In this document: positions 1 to 6,127 of the stretch, piece by piece
Layout: the number at the start of each line of letters is the position of its first letter
Numbering within the stretch: the stretch's first letter is position 1
Assembly (NCBI GenBank): GCA_937885175.1
Contig: CAKZZO010000107.1
Span: 1 to 16,279 of the forward strand
Source: an uncultured Treponema sp.
GTDB taxonomy: Bacteria > Spirochaetota > Spirochaetia > Treponematales > Treponemataceae
Direction of reading: 5' to 3'
DNA length: 16,279 nucleotides
Notes under the pieces: model-generated
The model's database searches: none
What the model was told of the DNA's origin: nothing
What the model saw: only the letters and a program-made list of their open reading frames with translations
Made by a program: the position numbers and the translations under genes

Positions 1-178
1 GCATCTTTCGGCGGCAGAAGGCGGACTCTTTGCAGTCCTTGGAGAAGAATGATTTAAATACGATGTCGTTCTTGAGGTTGAGGGTACGCCCCTGTGCTAC
101 GGCCTGCTGCTTCACCTCCTCGTCAATCAGTATCTGGTAGTGCAGTCCTGGCGTGGACGGTATGATTTCTCTTTTCAT
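1..178 (-). CDS. Rpn/PD-(D/E)XK family transposase-like nuclease, N-terminal fragment
   Basis: The leftward frame opens at an ATG (178-176) and runs off the window edge, giving about 59 residues. A GGAG ribosome binding site (complement of 186-189) lies 7 bases before the ATG, which supports this start. Near residues 34-45 the peptide reads LKNDIVFKSFFS, which resembles the N-terminal signature of the Rpn / PDDEXK_2 family (PF12784-like proteins annotated as recombination-promoting nucleases or PD-(D/E)XK transposases). The catalytic core would lie outside the window, so activity cannot be judged. Family members promote RecA-independent recombination in E. coli and are abundant and often multicopy in gut bacteria. 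The family call rests on one short motif. The frame could equally belong to a decayed copy, since its 3' end is not visible. Confidence 0.6.
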   Translation of the reverse strand, partial: MKREIIPSTPGLHYQILIDEEVKQQAVAQGRTLNLKNDIVFKSFFSKDCKESAFCRRKM

Positions 179-240
179 GCTGATGCTCCGTATATACGTG
201 ATTTCTTCAGAGATGAATCTCTACACTATATATAGGCTTT

Positions 241-303
241 AAAATGCAAAAAACTACAAAAAATTCTGAAAAATTGGAAAAAATTGGAAAAAAGTGCAAA
301 AAA
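241..303. repeat. Phased A-tract array (predicted curved DNA)
   Basis: A-tracts occur at 241-244, 248-253, 258-263, 269-273, 278-283, 288-293 and 298-303. The last six are A5-A6 runs whose starts are 9-11 bases apart, matching the DNA helical repeat. Tracts in such phase are known to bend DNA in one direction. Separating bases are short and variable (CTAC, TTCTG, TTGG twice, GTGC). The array lies upstream of the leftward rpn-like gene, where it could act as an UP-element-like activator or a binding site for a nucleoid protein. That role is inferred. Confidence 0.75.
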
Positions 304-349
304 TCGTGTTTTTTTTGACGTAGATGTGAGTTTTTGACGCAGATACACA

Positions 350-395
350 CAGATGAGGCACGGATGCTTTTTGTTTATTATCCGTGCCCCGTCTG
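350..395. repeat. Imperfect 16-bp inverted repeat (hairpin, possible dispersed repeat)
   Basis: The arms at 350-365 and 380-395 pair over 16 positions with one G-T wobble and one A-C mismatch, around a 14-base AT-rich loop. The uninterrupted core is GGCACGGAT/ATCCGTGCC. Flanking words repeat the theme: ACACAGATGA at 347-356 and TTCATCTGTGG at 409-419 are also roughly inverted, so the whole 336-422 block has dyad symmetry. Words of the ATCTGTG / ATCCGTG type recur as dispersed intergenic repeats in many bacterial genomes, as far as I recall. There is no T-run directly after the stem, so it is a poor terminator. Confidence 0.6.
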
Positions 396-561
396 TTCTA
401 ATCGGTGTTCATCTGTGGTGAGGTTTTCCTCTCCCAAATGGCTGTTTTTACACGTTTTCTCGGTCTGTCGTGTGTTCTTTGTGCTGATAAATTCCCCCAC
501 TACCCACACGGTCAAAATTCTGCTACACTGTGCGTACATTCATAAAAAAATGAGGCACAAC

Positions 562-1827
562 ATGAGTACAAATTTTCCCCTTTCCCATGATGCATTGGTC
601 AGGCTGACTGAAACATATCCTACCCCTGTCTATCTCTATGACGAGCAGGCAATTCGCGAAAACATGCGCTACTTTAAGAAGGCATTCAGCATTTTTCCTG
701 CCTTTCGCGAGTATTTTGCGGTAAAGGCCTGTCCCAATCCCTACATTTTGAAGATTCTTGCCGAGGAAGGCTGTGGGGCAGACTGTTCTTCGCTGCCAGA
801 ACTCATGCTCTCAAAGATGGCGGGCATTAAGGGCGACATGGTTATGTTTACCTCCAACGAAACTCCGGCGGAAGAATACCAGTATGCTTTTGCGGAAGGC
901 AACATCATCAATCTGGACGACGTGACTCACATTGACTTCCTTAAGAAATCCCTGGGAAAACTTCCTGAGACAATCTGTTTCCGCTACAACCCGGGACCCC
1001 TCAAAAAAGGCGGAAATGCACTTATCGGAAAGCCAGAGGAAGCAAAATACGGCTGTACTCATGATCAGTTGATTGAAGCATATGCAAGGTGTAAGGCTGA
1101 GGGAGTACGGCATTTTGGCTTGCACACCATGGTGGCCTCCAATGAACTGAATCCCGACTTTTTTGTTGACACGGCTCGTCTTGTCTTTGACTTGGTGCTG
1201 GAAGTGCAGCAGAAATGCGGCGTGAAGATTGCATTTGTTGACCTGGGCGGTGGTGTGGGTATTCCCTATCGCGAAGACCAGAAGAAAGTGGATTTGGATT
1301 ACGTTGCCCAGGGCATTCGCAAGCTGTATGACGAAAAAATTGTGCCCGCTGGTCTGGATCCTCTTTTGATTAGTTTTGAGTGCGGTCGCCCGATTACTGG
1401 CCCTTACGGCTGGCTTATCACCCGGGCAATTCACGAAAAGCACATCTACCGTGAGTATATCGGCACTGACTCCTGCATGGCGGACTTGATGCGTCCCGGC
1501 ATGTACGGTGCTTATCACGAGATAACTGTAAGCGGAAAGGAGCATGCCCCGCGCGACCATGTGTATGACGTGGTTGGAAGCCTCTGCGAAAACTGCGACA
1601 AATTTGCCGTCCAGCGGCCGCTCCCCAAAATTGACATTGGAGACCTTCTGATTATCCACGATGCAGGAGCGCACGGCAGGGCTATGGGATTTAACTACAA
1701 CGGAAAACTGCGGGCGGGGGAACTGCTCTTGCGTCCAGACAAATCCTTGGTGCAAATCCGCCGCCGTGAGACAATCGATGACCTTTTTGCTACCTTGGAC
1801 TTGGACGGGGTAAAGAACTTTAAGTAA
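562..1827 (+). CDS. lysA: Diaminopimelate decarboxylase-like PLP enzyme (fold type III)
   Basis: The 421-residue protein belongs to the alanine-racemase-fold PLP decarboxylases and most likely converts meso-diaminopimelate to L-lysine in the cytosol. The length matches LysA (about 415-420). K55 in YFAVKACPNP is the PLP lysine. The glycine-rich phosphate loop is VDLGGGVGIPY. FECGRPITGPYG and C342 in SLCENCDKF match the substrate-binding CESGD region of LysA, and GFNYNGKLR is the usual C-terminal PLP-contact tyrosine region. The HIGSQ motif of classical LysA is replaced by LHTMVAS, so this is a divergent subclass and a related substrate (D-lysine or D-ornithine) is possible. I chose ATG 562 because TGAGG (551-555) lies 6 bases before it. 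ATG 550 is in frame but lacks such a site, and the open frame back to 334 is unlike the family. It converges on the S1-domain gene. Confidence 0.85.
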   Translation: MSTNFPLSHDALVRLTETYPTPVYLYDEQAIRENMRYFKKAFSIFPAFREYFAVKACPNPYILKILAEEGCGADCSSLPELMLSKMAGIKGDMVMFTSNETPAEEYQYAFAEGNIINLDDVTHIDFLKKSLGKLPETICFRYNPGPLKKGGNALIGKPEEAKYGCTHDQLIEAYARCKAEGVRHFGLHTMVASNELNPDFFVDTARLVFDLVLEVQQKCGVKIAFVDLGGGVGIPYREDQKKVDLDYVAQGIRKLYDEKIVPAGLDPLLISFECGRPITGPYGWLITRAIHEKHIYREYIGTDSCMADLMRPGMYGAYHEITVSGKEHAPRDHVYDVVGSLCENCDKFAVQRPLPKIDIGDLLIIHDAGAHGRAMGFNYNGKLRAGELLLRPDKSLVQIRRRETIDDLFATLDLDGVKNFK

Positions 1828-1838
1828 GGCAAAAAATG

Positions 1839-1861
1839 GGGCTGCCCAAAATGGACAGCCC
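1839..1861. terminator. Bidirectional intrinsic terminator between lysA and the S1-domain gene
   Basis: GGGCTGCCC (1839-1847) pairs with GGACAGCCC (1853-1861) with one mismatch around a 5-base loop. Rightward the stem is followed by TTT. Leftward it is followed by CA and then a T6 run (complement of 1831-1836), so the leftward direction is the stronger. It sits 12 bases after the lysA stop and 7 bases beyond the S1-gene stop, as expected for convergent genes. Confidence 0.8.
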
Positions 1862-1867
1862 TTTATG

Positions 1868-2962
1868 CTATTTCTTCAGCAATGCCGCAAAGGGGTTGTA
1901 GCTTTCGCCGTCATCGTCCTGTGCCGACAAATATGTTGCCGCGCTTTGGTCTTGCTCGGCACTGGAGGCGGGAAGAAGCGAAATGCGCTTTTCTGCCGCG
2001 TCGATTTTGTCTACAACCACGCTGAACTTGTCGCCAACCTTGAACTTTTTTGCCAGATTCGTGCTTGCGCTCACGTCTTCCAGCGCAGAAATGTGCACAA
2101 GACCGTCAATGCCTTTTGCAAGGTTCACAAAGAGTCCAAAGGGAGCCACGCGGGCAATGGTGCCGTCAATCTTTTCTCCTGGAAAAATGGTGCTTGTCAG
2201 GTCATCCCAGGGGTCTTTTTCCAGCGTCTTCATGCTGACGGATACTTTTTCCTGCTTCCAGTCAGCCTTAATCACCACCGCCTCAATCTGCTGGCCAACA
2301 GTCAGGATATCTGCAAGGTCTTTTACCCGCTCATGGGAAACTTCAGAAATGGGAAGCAAGGCCTGAAATCCCTCAATGTCGATGAATGCGCCGTAACTCT
2401 GGAGCGATTTTACCGTTCCCGTAATTTTGGCGCCCACCGTAAGCCTTTCTGCAAGGGAAGCAATCTTCTGTTCTTCTGCATCTTCCAAAATCTTTCGGTT
2501 GGAGACAATCAAATCCTTTCCGTCGTTCTTGTACTCGGTAATCAAAAAAGTCAGGTGGCGGCCGACAAATGCAGCAGGTTCTTCCCGCGTGCGGAAGCCC
2601 ATCTGAGAATAGGGACAAAAAGCCCGCCTTCCGCCGATTTTTACCTCAAATCCGCCCTTGATTTCCTTTTCAACTGAACCTTCTACTGGAAGAGCCGCCT
2701 TATAGGCCTGCTCCAGCATTTCGTCTCCCGCATTTTCGCCGCTCAGCCTCGTGGTAAAATGCAGTTCGCCCCCTTTGTCGCCCACAAAATAGACCTTGAT
2801 TTTGTCGCCTTCCTGTATCGTCAGCTTTCCGTCAGCATCGGTATATTCCGCTGCATCCACAAAGCCCTCGCTTTTCAGCCCCAAATCTATAAAAATGGTG
2901 TCTCCCGCAATCTGCACCACGCTTGTTTCTACTTCTTCGCCAATTTCAAATGAATTTTTCAT
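1868..2962 (-). CDS. Four-S1-domain RNA-binding protein (ribosomal S1-like)
   Basis: This 364-residue protein consists of four S1 (OB-fold) domains at roughly residues 6-72, 92-155, 176-245 and 262-331, plus a polar acidic tail. Domains 3 and 4 are the most typical, with SYGAFIDIEGFQALLPISE and PFGLFVNLAKGIDGLVHIS. Domains 1 and 2 are more divergent. S1 repeats bind single-stranded RNA. Ribosomal S1 in proteobacteria has six domains, and shorter S1-like proteins occur in many other phyla, so this may be the functional S1 of the organism or an accessory RNA-binding factor. Which one is not decidable here, so I give no symbol. ATG 2962 is preceded by GAGGA at good spacing, and the gene has its own promoter. 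A perfect 8-bp inverted repeat covers the ribosome binding site and the predicted transcription start. Confidence 0.85.
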   Translation of the reverse strand: MKNSFEIGEEVETSVVQIAGDTIFIDLGLKSEGFVDAAEYTDADGKLTIQEGDKIKVYFVGDKGGELHFTTRLSGENAGDEMLEQAYKAALPVEGSVEKEIKGGFEVKIGGRRAFCPYSQMGFRTREEPAAFVGRHLTFLITEYKNDGKDLIVSNRKILEDAEEQKIASLAERLTVGAKITGTVKSLQSYGAFIDIEGFQALLPISEVSHERVKDLADILTVGQQIEAVVIKADWKQEKVSVSMKTLEKDPWDDLTSTIFPGEKIDGTIARVAPFGLFVNLAKGIDGLVHISALEDVSASTNLAKKFKVGDKFSVVVDKIDAAEKRISLLPASSAEQDQSAATYLSAQDDDGESYNPFAALLKK

Positions 2963-2964
2963 GT

Positions 2965-2992
2965 TGTCCTCATATCGTGTAATGTGAGGACA
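2965..2992 (-). promoter_or_regulatory. Inverted repeat over the S1-gene transcription start and ribosome binding site
   Basis: On the leftward strand TGTCCTCA (2992-2985) and TGAGGACA (2972-2965) form a perfect 8-bp inverted repeat with a 12-base spacer. The downstream arm contains the GAGGA ribosome binding site. The upstream arm overlaps the last base of the -10 box and the discriminator, so with a normal start site it would not be transcribed, and the repeat would act as a DNA operator. If transcription starts upstream, it would form an RNA hairpin that masks the ribosome binding site. Confidence 0.55.
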
Positions 2993-3020
2993 GTATAGAA
3001 GAAAATGCTTTTTTTGTCAG
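2992..3020 (-). promoter_or_regulatory. Sigma-70-type promoter of the S1-domain gene
   Basis: On the leftward strand a -35 CTGACA (3020-3015) is followed by a 17-base spacer and a -10 TATACT (2997-2992). Expected transcription start is near 2985, giving a leader of about 22 bases. The match to consensus is good, but it was found by eye only. Confidence 0.6.
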
Positions 3021-3023
3021 TAT

Positions 3024-3130
3024 GGGCGGTCCGGCACAAGTGCCGTCGCTATGTCCGCCCTTCGCTCGCGCTCATAGCCTTGCGGCTACTTCGGGGCTCC
3101 CAGCGCTACCGCCTTTTGCCTTGCAGGCGC
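3024..3130. repeat. GC-rich structured dispersed repeat, intergenic copy
   Basis: This GC-rich block fills the gap between the nudC stop and the S1-gene promoter. It contains nested inverted repeats: GGGCGG (3024-3029) with CCGCCC (3055-3060), enclosing CGGCAC/GTGCCG (3032-3045), then TAGCC-TTGC-GGCTA (3075-3088). The part from about 3048 to 3100 aligns with 9644-9703 inside metH: GCTAT, CCGC, CTT, CGCT, CGCTC and GCCTTGCGGC occur in the same order, and the hairpin starts 27 or 28 bases after GCTAT in the two copies. It looks like a dispersed palindromic element rather than a gene. It may also act as a barrier after nudC. Confidence 0.6.
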
Positions 3131-3141
3131 GTTCTGTGCGC

Positions 3142-3933
3142 TTAAAATTTTTCGTGAATCAGATTCCATGCAACGCTTCCTGGCGGAGGTGTTTGGGGAA
3201 GGTCGTCACGGGCAAAAAACTGTGCGTCACGAATCTCATCCTTTTGGATTTGTATCTCGCCGCCTGCGTATTCAGCCCGAAAGGCCAGCATCAACTGGTC
3301 AGGAAAAGGCCAAGACTGGCTTGCTACATAGCGCACATCCTTTACATCCAGCCCCGTTTCTTCCTTTATTTCCCGCACAACCGCATTTTCGATTGTTTCT
3401 CCCAGTTCCACAAAGCCAGCGATACAGGAGTAAAAGGTATGGGTGCGGTTCAAGTGCTGTGCCAGAAGAATTTCATCTCCCTTGCTCACCAGCACAATGA
3501 TTGCCGGTTCAAGCTGAGGAAAGAATTGGTGTCCGCATTTACAGCAGGTACGGGCCGTAAATTTCTTGTCGTCTTCCAGCATGCCGCCGCAAATTGAGCA
3601 GAAGCGTTTGTTCTTGCGAAAATGCAGCAGGCCTTTTGCCCGTGCGCTCAAAGCGGCGATTTTTTTGCCTTCATCGCTGTCTCGCATCTGCCAGAAAAAA
3701 TCACGCAAGTGCATGTCCTTGCAGCCCGCAGGATTTGGCGCATCCTTTTCCAAGAGCAAGGCCGAGTAATTGTAGTCAGATTCTGAAAACCAGTCGCTGG
3801 CAATCTGGTGTTCCAGACAGCGTTTTATGACAGATTCATCGGGAAGTTTTCCGTCCTGCAGGATAATGGAATCCCCCCGGAACACAAAGTGAGTCTTGTT
3901 AAAAATGTCTGCTTGATTTGAAAACATCGCCAT
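3142..3933 (-). CDS. nudC: NADH pyrophosphatase / NAD-cap hydrolase NudC
   Basis: This 263-residue Nudix hydrolase cleaves NAD(H) to NMN(H) and AMP; the E. coli enzyme also removes NAD caps from RNA. Four zinc cysteines are visible (C112, C115, C130, C133 in CSIC and CCKC). The Nudix box spans residues 173-195 (G173, E179, R187-E188, E191-E192, G194). It is followed by SQSWPFPDQLM, the variant of SQPWPFPxS that sets NudC apart from other Nudix enzymes. Length matches the family (about 260). ATG 3933 has no clear ribosome binding site; ATG 3927 is an alternative, two codons in. A predicted -10 ends 6 bases before 3933, so the mRNA may be leaderless. It is divergent from murE. The S1-domain gene downstream has its own promoter, so the two need not be co-transcribed. 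Confidence 0.93.
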   Translation of the reverse strand: MAMFSNQADIFNKTHFVFRGDSIILQDGKLPDESVIKRCLEHQIASDWFSESDYNYSALLLEKDAPNPAGCKDMHLRDFFWQMRDSDEGKKIAALSARAKGLLHFRKNKRFCSICGGMLEDDKKFTARTCCKCGHQFFPQLEPAIIVLVSKGDEILLAQHLNRTHTFYSCIAGFVELGETIENAVVREIKEETGLDVKDVRYVASQSWPFPDQLMLAFRAEYAGGEIQIQKDEIRDAQFFARDDLPQTPPPGSVAWNLIHEKF

Positions 3934-3939
3934 ACTGTA

Positions 3940-3968
3940 AGCATACCATGGAATTTTTATTTCGTAAA
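3940..3968 (-). promoter_or_regulatory. Predicted nudC promoter, -10 six bases from the start codon
   Basis: On the leftward strand TTTACG (3968-3963), a 17-base spacer and TATGCT (3945-3940) are followed by 6 bases and then the ATG at 3933. Each box matches consensus at 4 of 6 positions. The geometry predicts transcription starting at or next to the A of the start codon. Confidence 0.4.
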
Positions 3969-3978
3969 ATTTTTTCTA

Positions 3979-4007
3979 TTGAAGAAAGCAGATTTTAGGA
4001 GTACACT
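3979..4007 (+). promoter_or_regulatory. Predicted murE promoter, -10 seven bases from the start codon
   Basis: TTGAAG (3979-3984), a 17-base spacer and TACACT (4002-4007) are followed by 7 bases and ATG 4015. An AGGAG at 3997-4001 is 13 bases from the ATG, too far for a typical ribosome binding site, and it lies in the spacer. A leaderless murE message is the simplest reading. An upstream promoter with a distant ribosome binding site is the alternative. Confidence 0.5.
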
Positions 4008-4014
4008 TCTTTCT

Positions 4015-5715
4015 ATGAAAAAGTCACTTTCTGAATTACTACAGGTTATTGAACATACGCGTGTGTCTGCTGACGGTAGAACGGCTGACACCATGCAGAC
4101 AAATCCCGAAATCACTTCTCTTGTATTTGACAGCCGTGATGTAAAAGCGGACACCCTTTTTTTTGCCTTGCCCGGAACCCACACAACAGGAAACAAATTT
4201 ATTCCATCTGCCCTCAAGGCAGGAGCCGCAGCCGTTGTCTTTCAGGATGAATTTGACGAGGCTACAAAAAATGCAATCCATGAGGTACTGACTGAGCGCA
4301 AGGAAAGCGTTCCCTTTATCAAGGTTGCTGATGCCCGTTTTGTTATGGCCCCCCTTTCTGCCGCATTTTACGACAATCCCTCCAAAAAACTCGTCGTCAT
4401 CGGCGTAACGGGAACAGAGGGCAAGTCTTCCACGGTGGCATTCATCTGGCAGCTCTTGCGCCTCTGCGGAAAAAAGGCTGGTTTTATTTCTACGGTACAG
4501 TATTCCCTGGGGGGAGAGGCAATCGCTAATCCCCAGCATCAGACGACTCCCGAAGCCCCGATTATCCAGCACCATCTGCATGAAATGCTTGCTGCAGGCT
4601 GTGACTATGCTGTGGTGGAGGCTTCTTCTCATGGACTGTCGCCAAAACTGAACCGCACGGGCTGTATTGACTTTGACTGCGGGGTTTTTATGAACGTGAC
4701 TTTGGAGCATCTTGAATTCCACAAGACCTTTGAGCAGTACCGTGATGACAAGGCAAATCTTTTCCGTACACTTGACCAGTGCGACCACGTAAAAATAATC
4801 GGCGGCAAAAAAATGACGGTTCCAGCCTTTGGCATTGTAAATTTGGAAGACCCCAGCGCATCTTATTTTATCAAGGCGACAAAAAAACCGGTGCTTGGTT
4901 TTACCACTGAAGGCAAGGCGGGAAAAAGTGCTGGTGAGACCAGTGCCGAAGCAAAGCCCCTGCCGCCTATTCCAGACGGAATTCCCTACCTTTTGGCCAG
5001 AAACATTGCAAGTGCGCGCTTTGGACTGAACTTTTCGCTGACGGAGCCAAATGTAGTGGACGAACATGCAAAGCCAGTGCAGACTCCTGTGATTCACATA
5101 AAGTCTTCTCTTCCGGGAGCATTTAACGCATACAACATCATGGCGGCTCTGCTGGCTGTTTCCCGTCTGACGGGCACGGACTTGTCTGCCCTTGCGCCTC
5201 TTGTAGAAAAACTTACCCCCATTAAAGGCAGAATGACCGTGATTGACAAAGGACAGCCCTTTGAACTGATTGTTGACTATGCCCATACGCCATCGTCATT
5301 TGAGACAATCTTTCCGCCTCTGCGCCGCCGTTGTTCCGGCAGGATGATTGCACTCTTTGGAAGTGGCGGTGAACGGGATACGGAAAAGCGGCCCTTACAG
5401 GGCCAAGTGGCTGCTCGTTTTTGCGATGTCATCATTCTGACAGACGAAGACCCCCGTGGGGAAGATTCGGTTGCACTCTTAAAACAGATTGCCCATGGTG
5501 CAGAAAAAGCGGGCAAGGTGATGGATAAGGATTTGTTCATCACGCCGGAGCGTCCCAAGGCAATTCGTCAGGCATTTGCAATGGCAAAAAAAGATGACAT
5601 AGTGCTTCTGCTGGGAAAAGCCCATGAAAACAGCATCATCTACAAAGACCACGTTATGCCCTATGATGAAATTTCCGAAGCGGAAAAAGCCCTTGCAGAA
5701 ATGGGGTGCAACTAA
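4015..5715 (+). CDS. murE: UDP-N-acetylmuramoyl-tripeptide synthetase MurE
   Basis: MurE adds the third, diamino, residue to UDP-MurNAc-L-Ala-D-Glu using ATP in the cytoplasm. The 566-residue protein shows the three Mur ligase domains: an N-terminal UDP-binding part (VFDSRDVKADTLFFALPG), the ATP loop GVTGTEGKSST (about 130-140), K246 in DDKANLF at the carbamoylated-lysine position, and the C-terminal domain with VDYAHTPSSFE. The substrate motif is D-E-D-P-R-G-E-D (477-484), so DNPR of meso-diaminopimelate enzymes becomes EDPR. This suggests lysine or ornithine as substrate. The protein is longer than the usual 490-510 residues, partly from a low-complexity insert near residue 300-325. I take ATG 4015 rather than the in-frame TTG 3979, because that TTG forms part of a good -35 box. 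The stop overlaps the queD start. Confidence 0.93.
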   Translation: MKKSLSELLQVIEHTRVSADGRTADTMQTNPEITSLVFDSRDVKADTLFFALPGTHTTGNKFIPSALKAGAAAVVFQDEFDEATKNAIHEVLTERKESVPFIKVADARFVMAPLSAAFYDNPSKKLVVIGVTGTEGKSSTVAFIWQLLRLCGKKAGFISTVQYSLGGEAIANPQHQTTPEAPIIQHHLHEMLAAGCDYAVVEASSHGLSPKLNRTGCIDFDCGVFMNVTLEHLEFHKTFEQYRDDKANLFRTLDQCDHVKIIGGKKMTVPAFGIVNLEDPSASYFIKATKKPVLGFTTEGKAGKSAGETSAEAKPLPPIPDGIPYLLARNIASARFGLNFSLTEPNVVDEHAKPVQTPVIHIKSSLPGAFNAYNIMAALLAVSRLTGTDLSALAPLVEKLTPIKGRMTVIDKGQPFELIVDYAHTPSSFETIFPPLRRRCSGRMIALFGSGGERDTEKRPLQGQVAARFCDVIILTDEDPRGEDSVALLKQIAHGAEKAGKVMDKDLFITPERPKAIRQAFAMAKKDDIVLLLGKAHENSIIYKDHVMPYDEISEAEKALAEMGCN

Positions 5716-6110
5716 TGTACGAGTGCAGGGTTACGGCGGATTTTGCCGCGGCGCATTTTTTGCGGGACTATCACGGTAAGTGCGAGAATCTGCACGGACA
5801 CAATTACAAGGTCTATGCCCATGTGCGCGGTAGGGAACTGGATGCAGGCGGCATGCTGATTGACTTTACGATACTCAAAGATGCGCTTCGTGCAGTCATC
5901 AAAAAACTTGACCACACAAACTTAAACGACATTGCCGCCTTTGACCAGAATCCCAGTGCGGAACGAATTGCCCGTTTTATTTATGAGCAAATGCTTGCCA
6001 GCCTTTCTTCACAGGGTCTTGACCTTTCCGGAAAAAATGGCGGCATAAAACTGTACGCGATTGATGTTTTTGAGACGGATACAAGCCGCGCCCGCTACAT
6101 TGCGGATTAG
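5715..6110 (+). CDS. queD: 6-carboxytetrahydropterin synthase (6-pyruvoyl-tetrahydropterin synthase family)
   Basis: This 131-residue protein belongs to the PTPS/QueD family. QueD converts 7,8-dihydroneopterin triphosphate to 6-carboxy-tetrahydropterin, the second step toward 7-deazaguanines such as queuosine. Zinc ligands H14, H27 and H29 and catalytic C23 are visible in HFLRDYHGKCENLHGHNY. The DHTNLND motif and FETDTSRARY with its conserved Glu complete the site. Cysteine four residues before HGH fits QueD; eukaryotic PTPS places it similarly, so the call rests on bacterial context. ATG 5715 overlaps the murE stop in TAATG, so translation is probably coupled; a GTG at 5706 is in frame but unnecessary. 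No other queuosine gene is in the window. It converges on the radical SAM gene with a 17-base gap and no visible terminator hairpin. Confidence 0.88.
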   Translation: MYECRVTADFAAAHFLRDYHGKCENLHGHNYKVYAHVRGRELDAGGMLIDFTILKDALRAVIKKLDHTNLNDIAAFDQNPSAERIARFIYEQMLASLSSQGLDLSGKNGGIKLYAIDVFETDTSRARYIAD

Positions 6111-6127
6111 GTTTCTTTTGCCTCCTT

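Larger units (their letters stand above)
179..561. other. Non-coding region between divergent rpn-like gene and lysA
   Basis: This 383-base stretch holds no convincing gene. A reading frame continuous with lysA is open from 334, but its peptide is cysteine- and phenylalanine-rich and unlike the family. From left to right the region contains: the rpn-like ribosome binding site; a 10-bp palindrome, CGTATATACG (189-198); a small AGAGA/TCTCT hairpin with loop TGAA (209-222); an AT-rich TATATATA stretch (226-233) that could supply a leftward -10; phased A-tracts (241-303); a T8 run (309-316); and a long imperfect hairpin (350-395). The lysA promoter must lie near 500-545. TACACT (524-529) and TACATT (535-540) are possible -10 boxes, but I see no good -35, so I do not call it. 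Confidence 0.6.

Noticed and set aside
241..303. CRISPR array or tandem-repeat array
   Set aside because: The period is only about 10 bases, with no spacers of CRISPR size; phased A-tracts explain it.
334..561. N-terminal extension of LysA starting at 334
   Set aside because: The peptide is unlike the family, crosses the hairpin repeat, and a TGAGG site fits ATG 562.
811..1755. Leftward open frame of 314 codons across lysA
   Set aside because: It lies antisense to lysA, and its product has no recognisable domain.
1865..2677. Rightward open frame of 270 codons across the S1-domain gene
   Set aside because: It is antisense to four well-formed S1 domains and overlaps the convergent terminator.
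3979..4014. TTG start for MurE at 3979
   Set aside because: No ribosome binding site precedes it, and the TTG is part of a good -35 box.
4039..5286. Long leftward open frame (415 codons) across murE
   Set aside because: It is the antisense of a clear murE gene and has no family resemblance.
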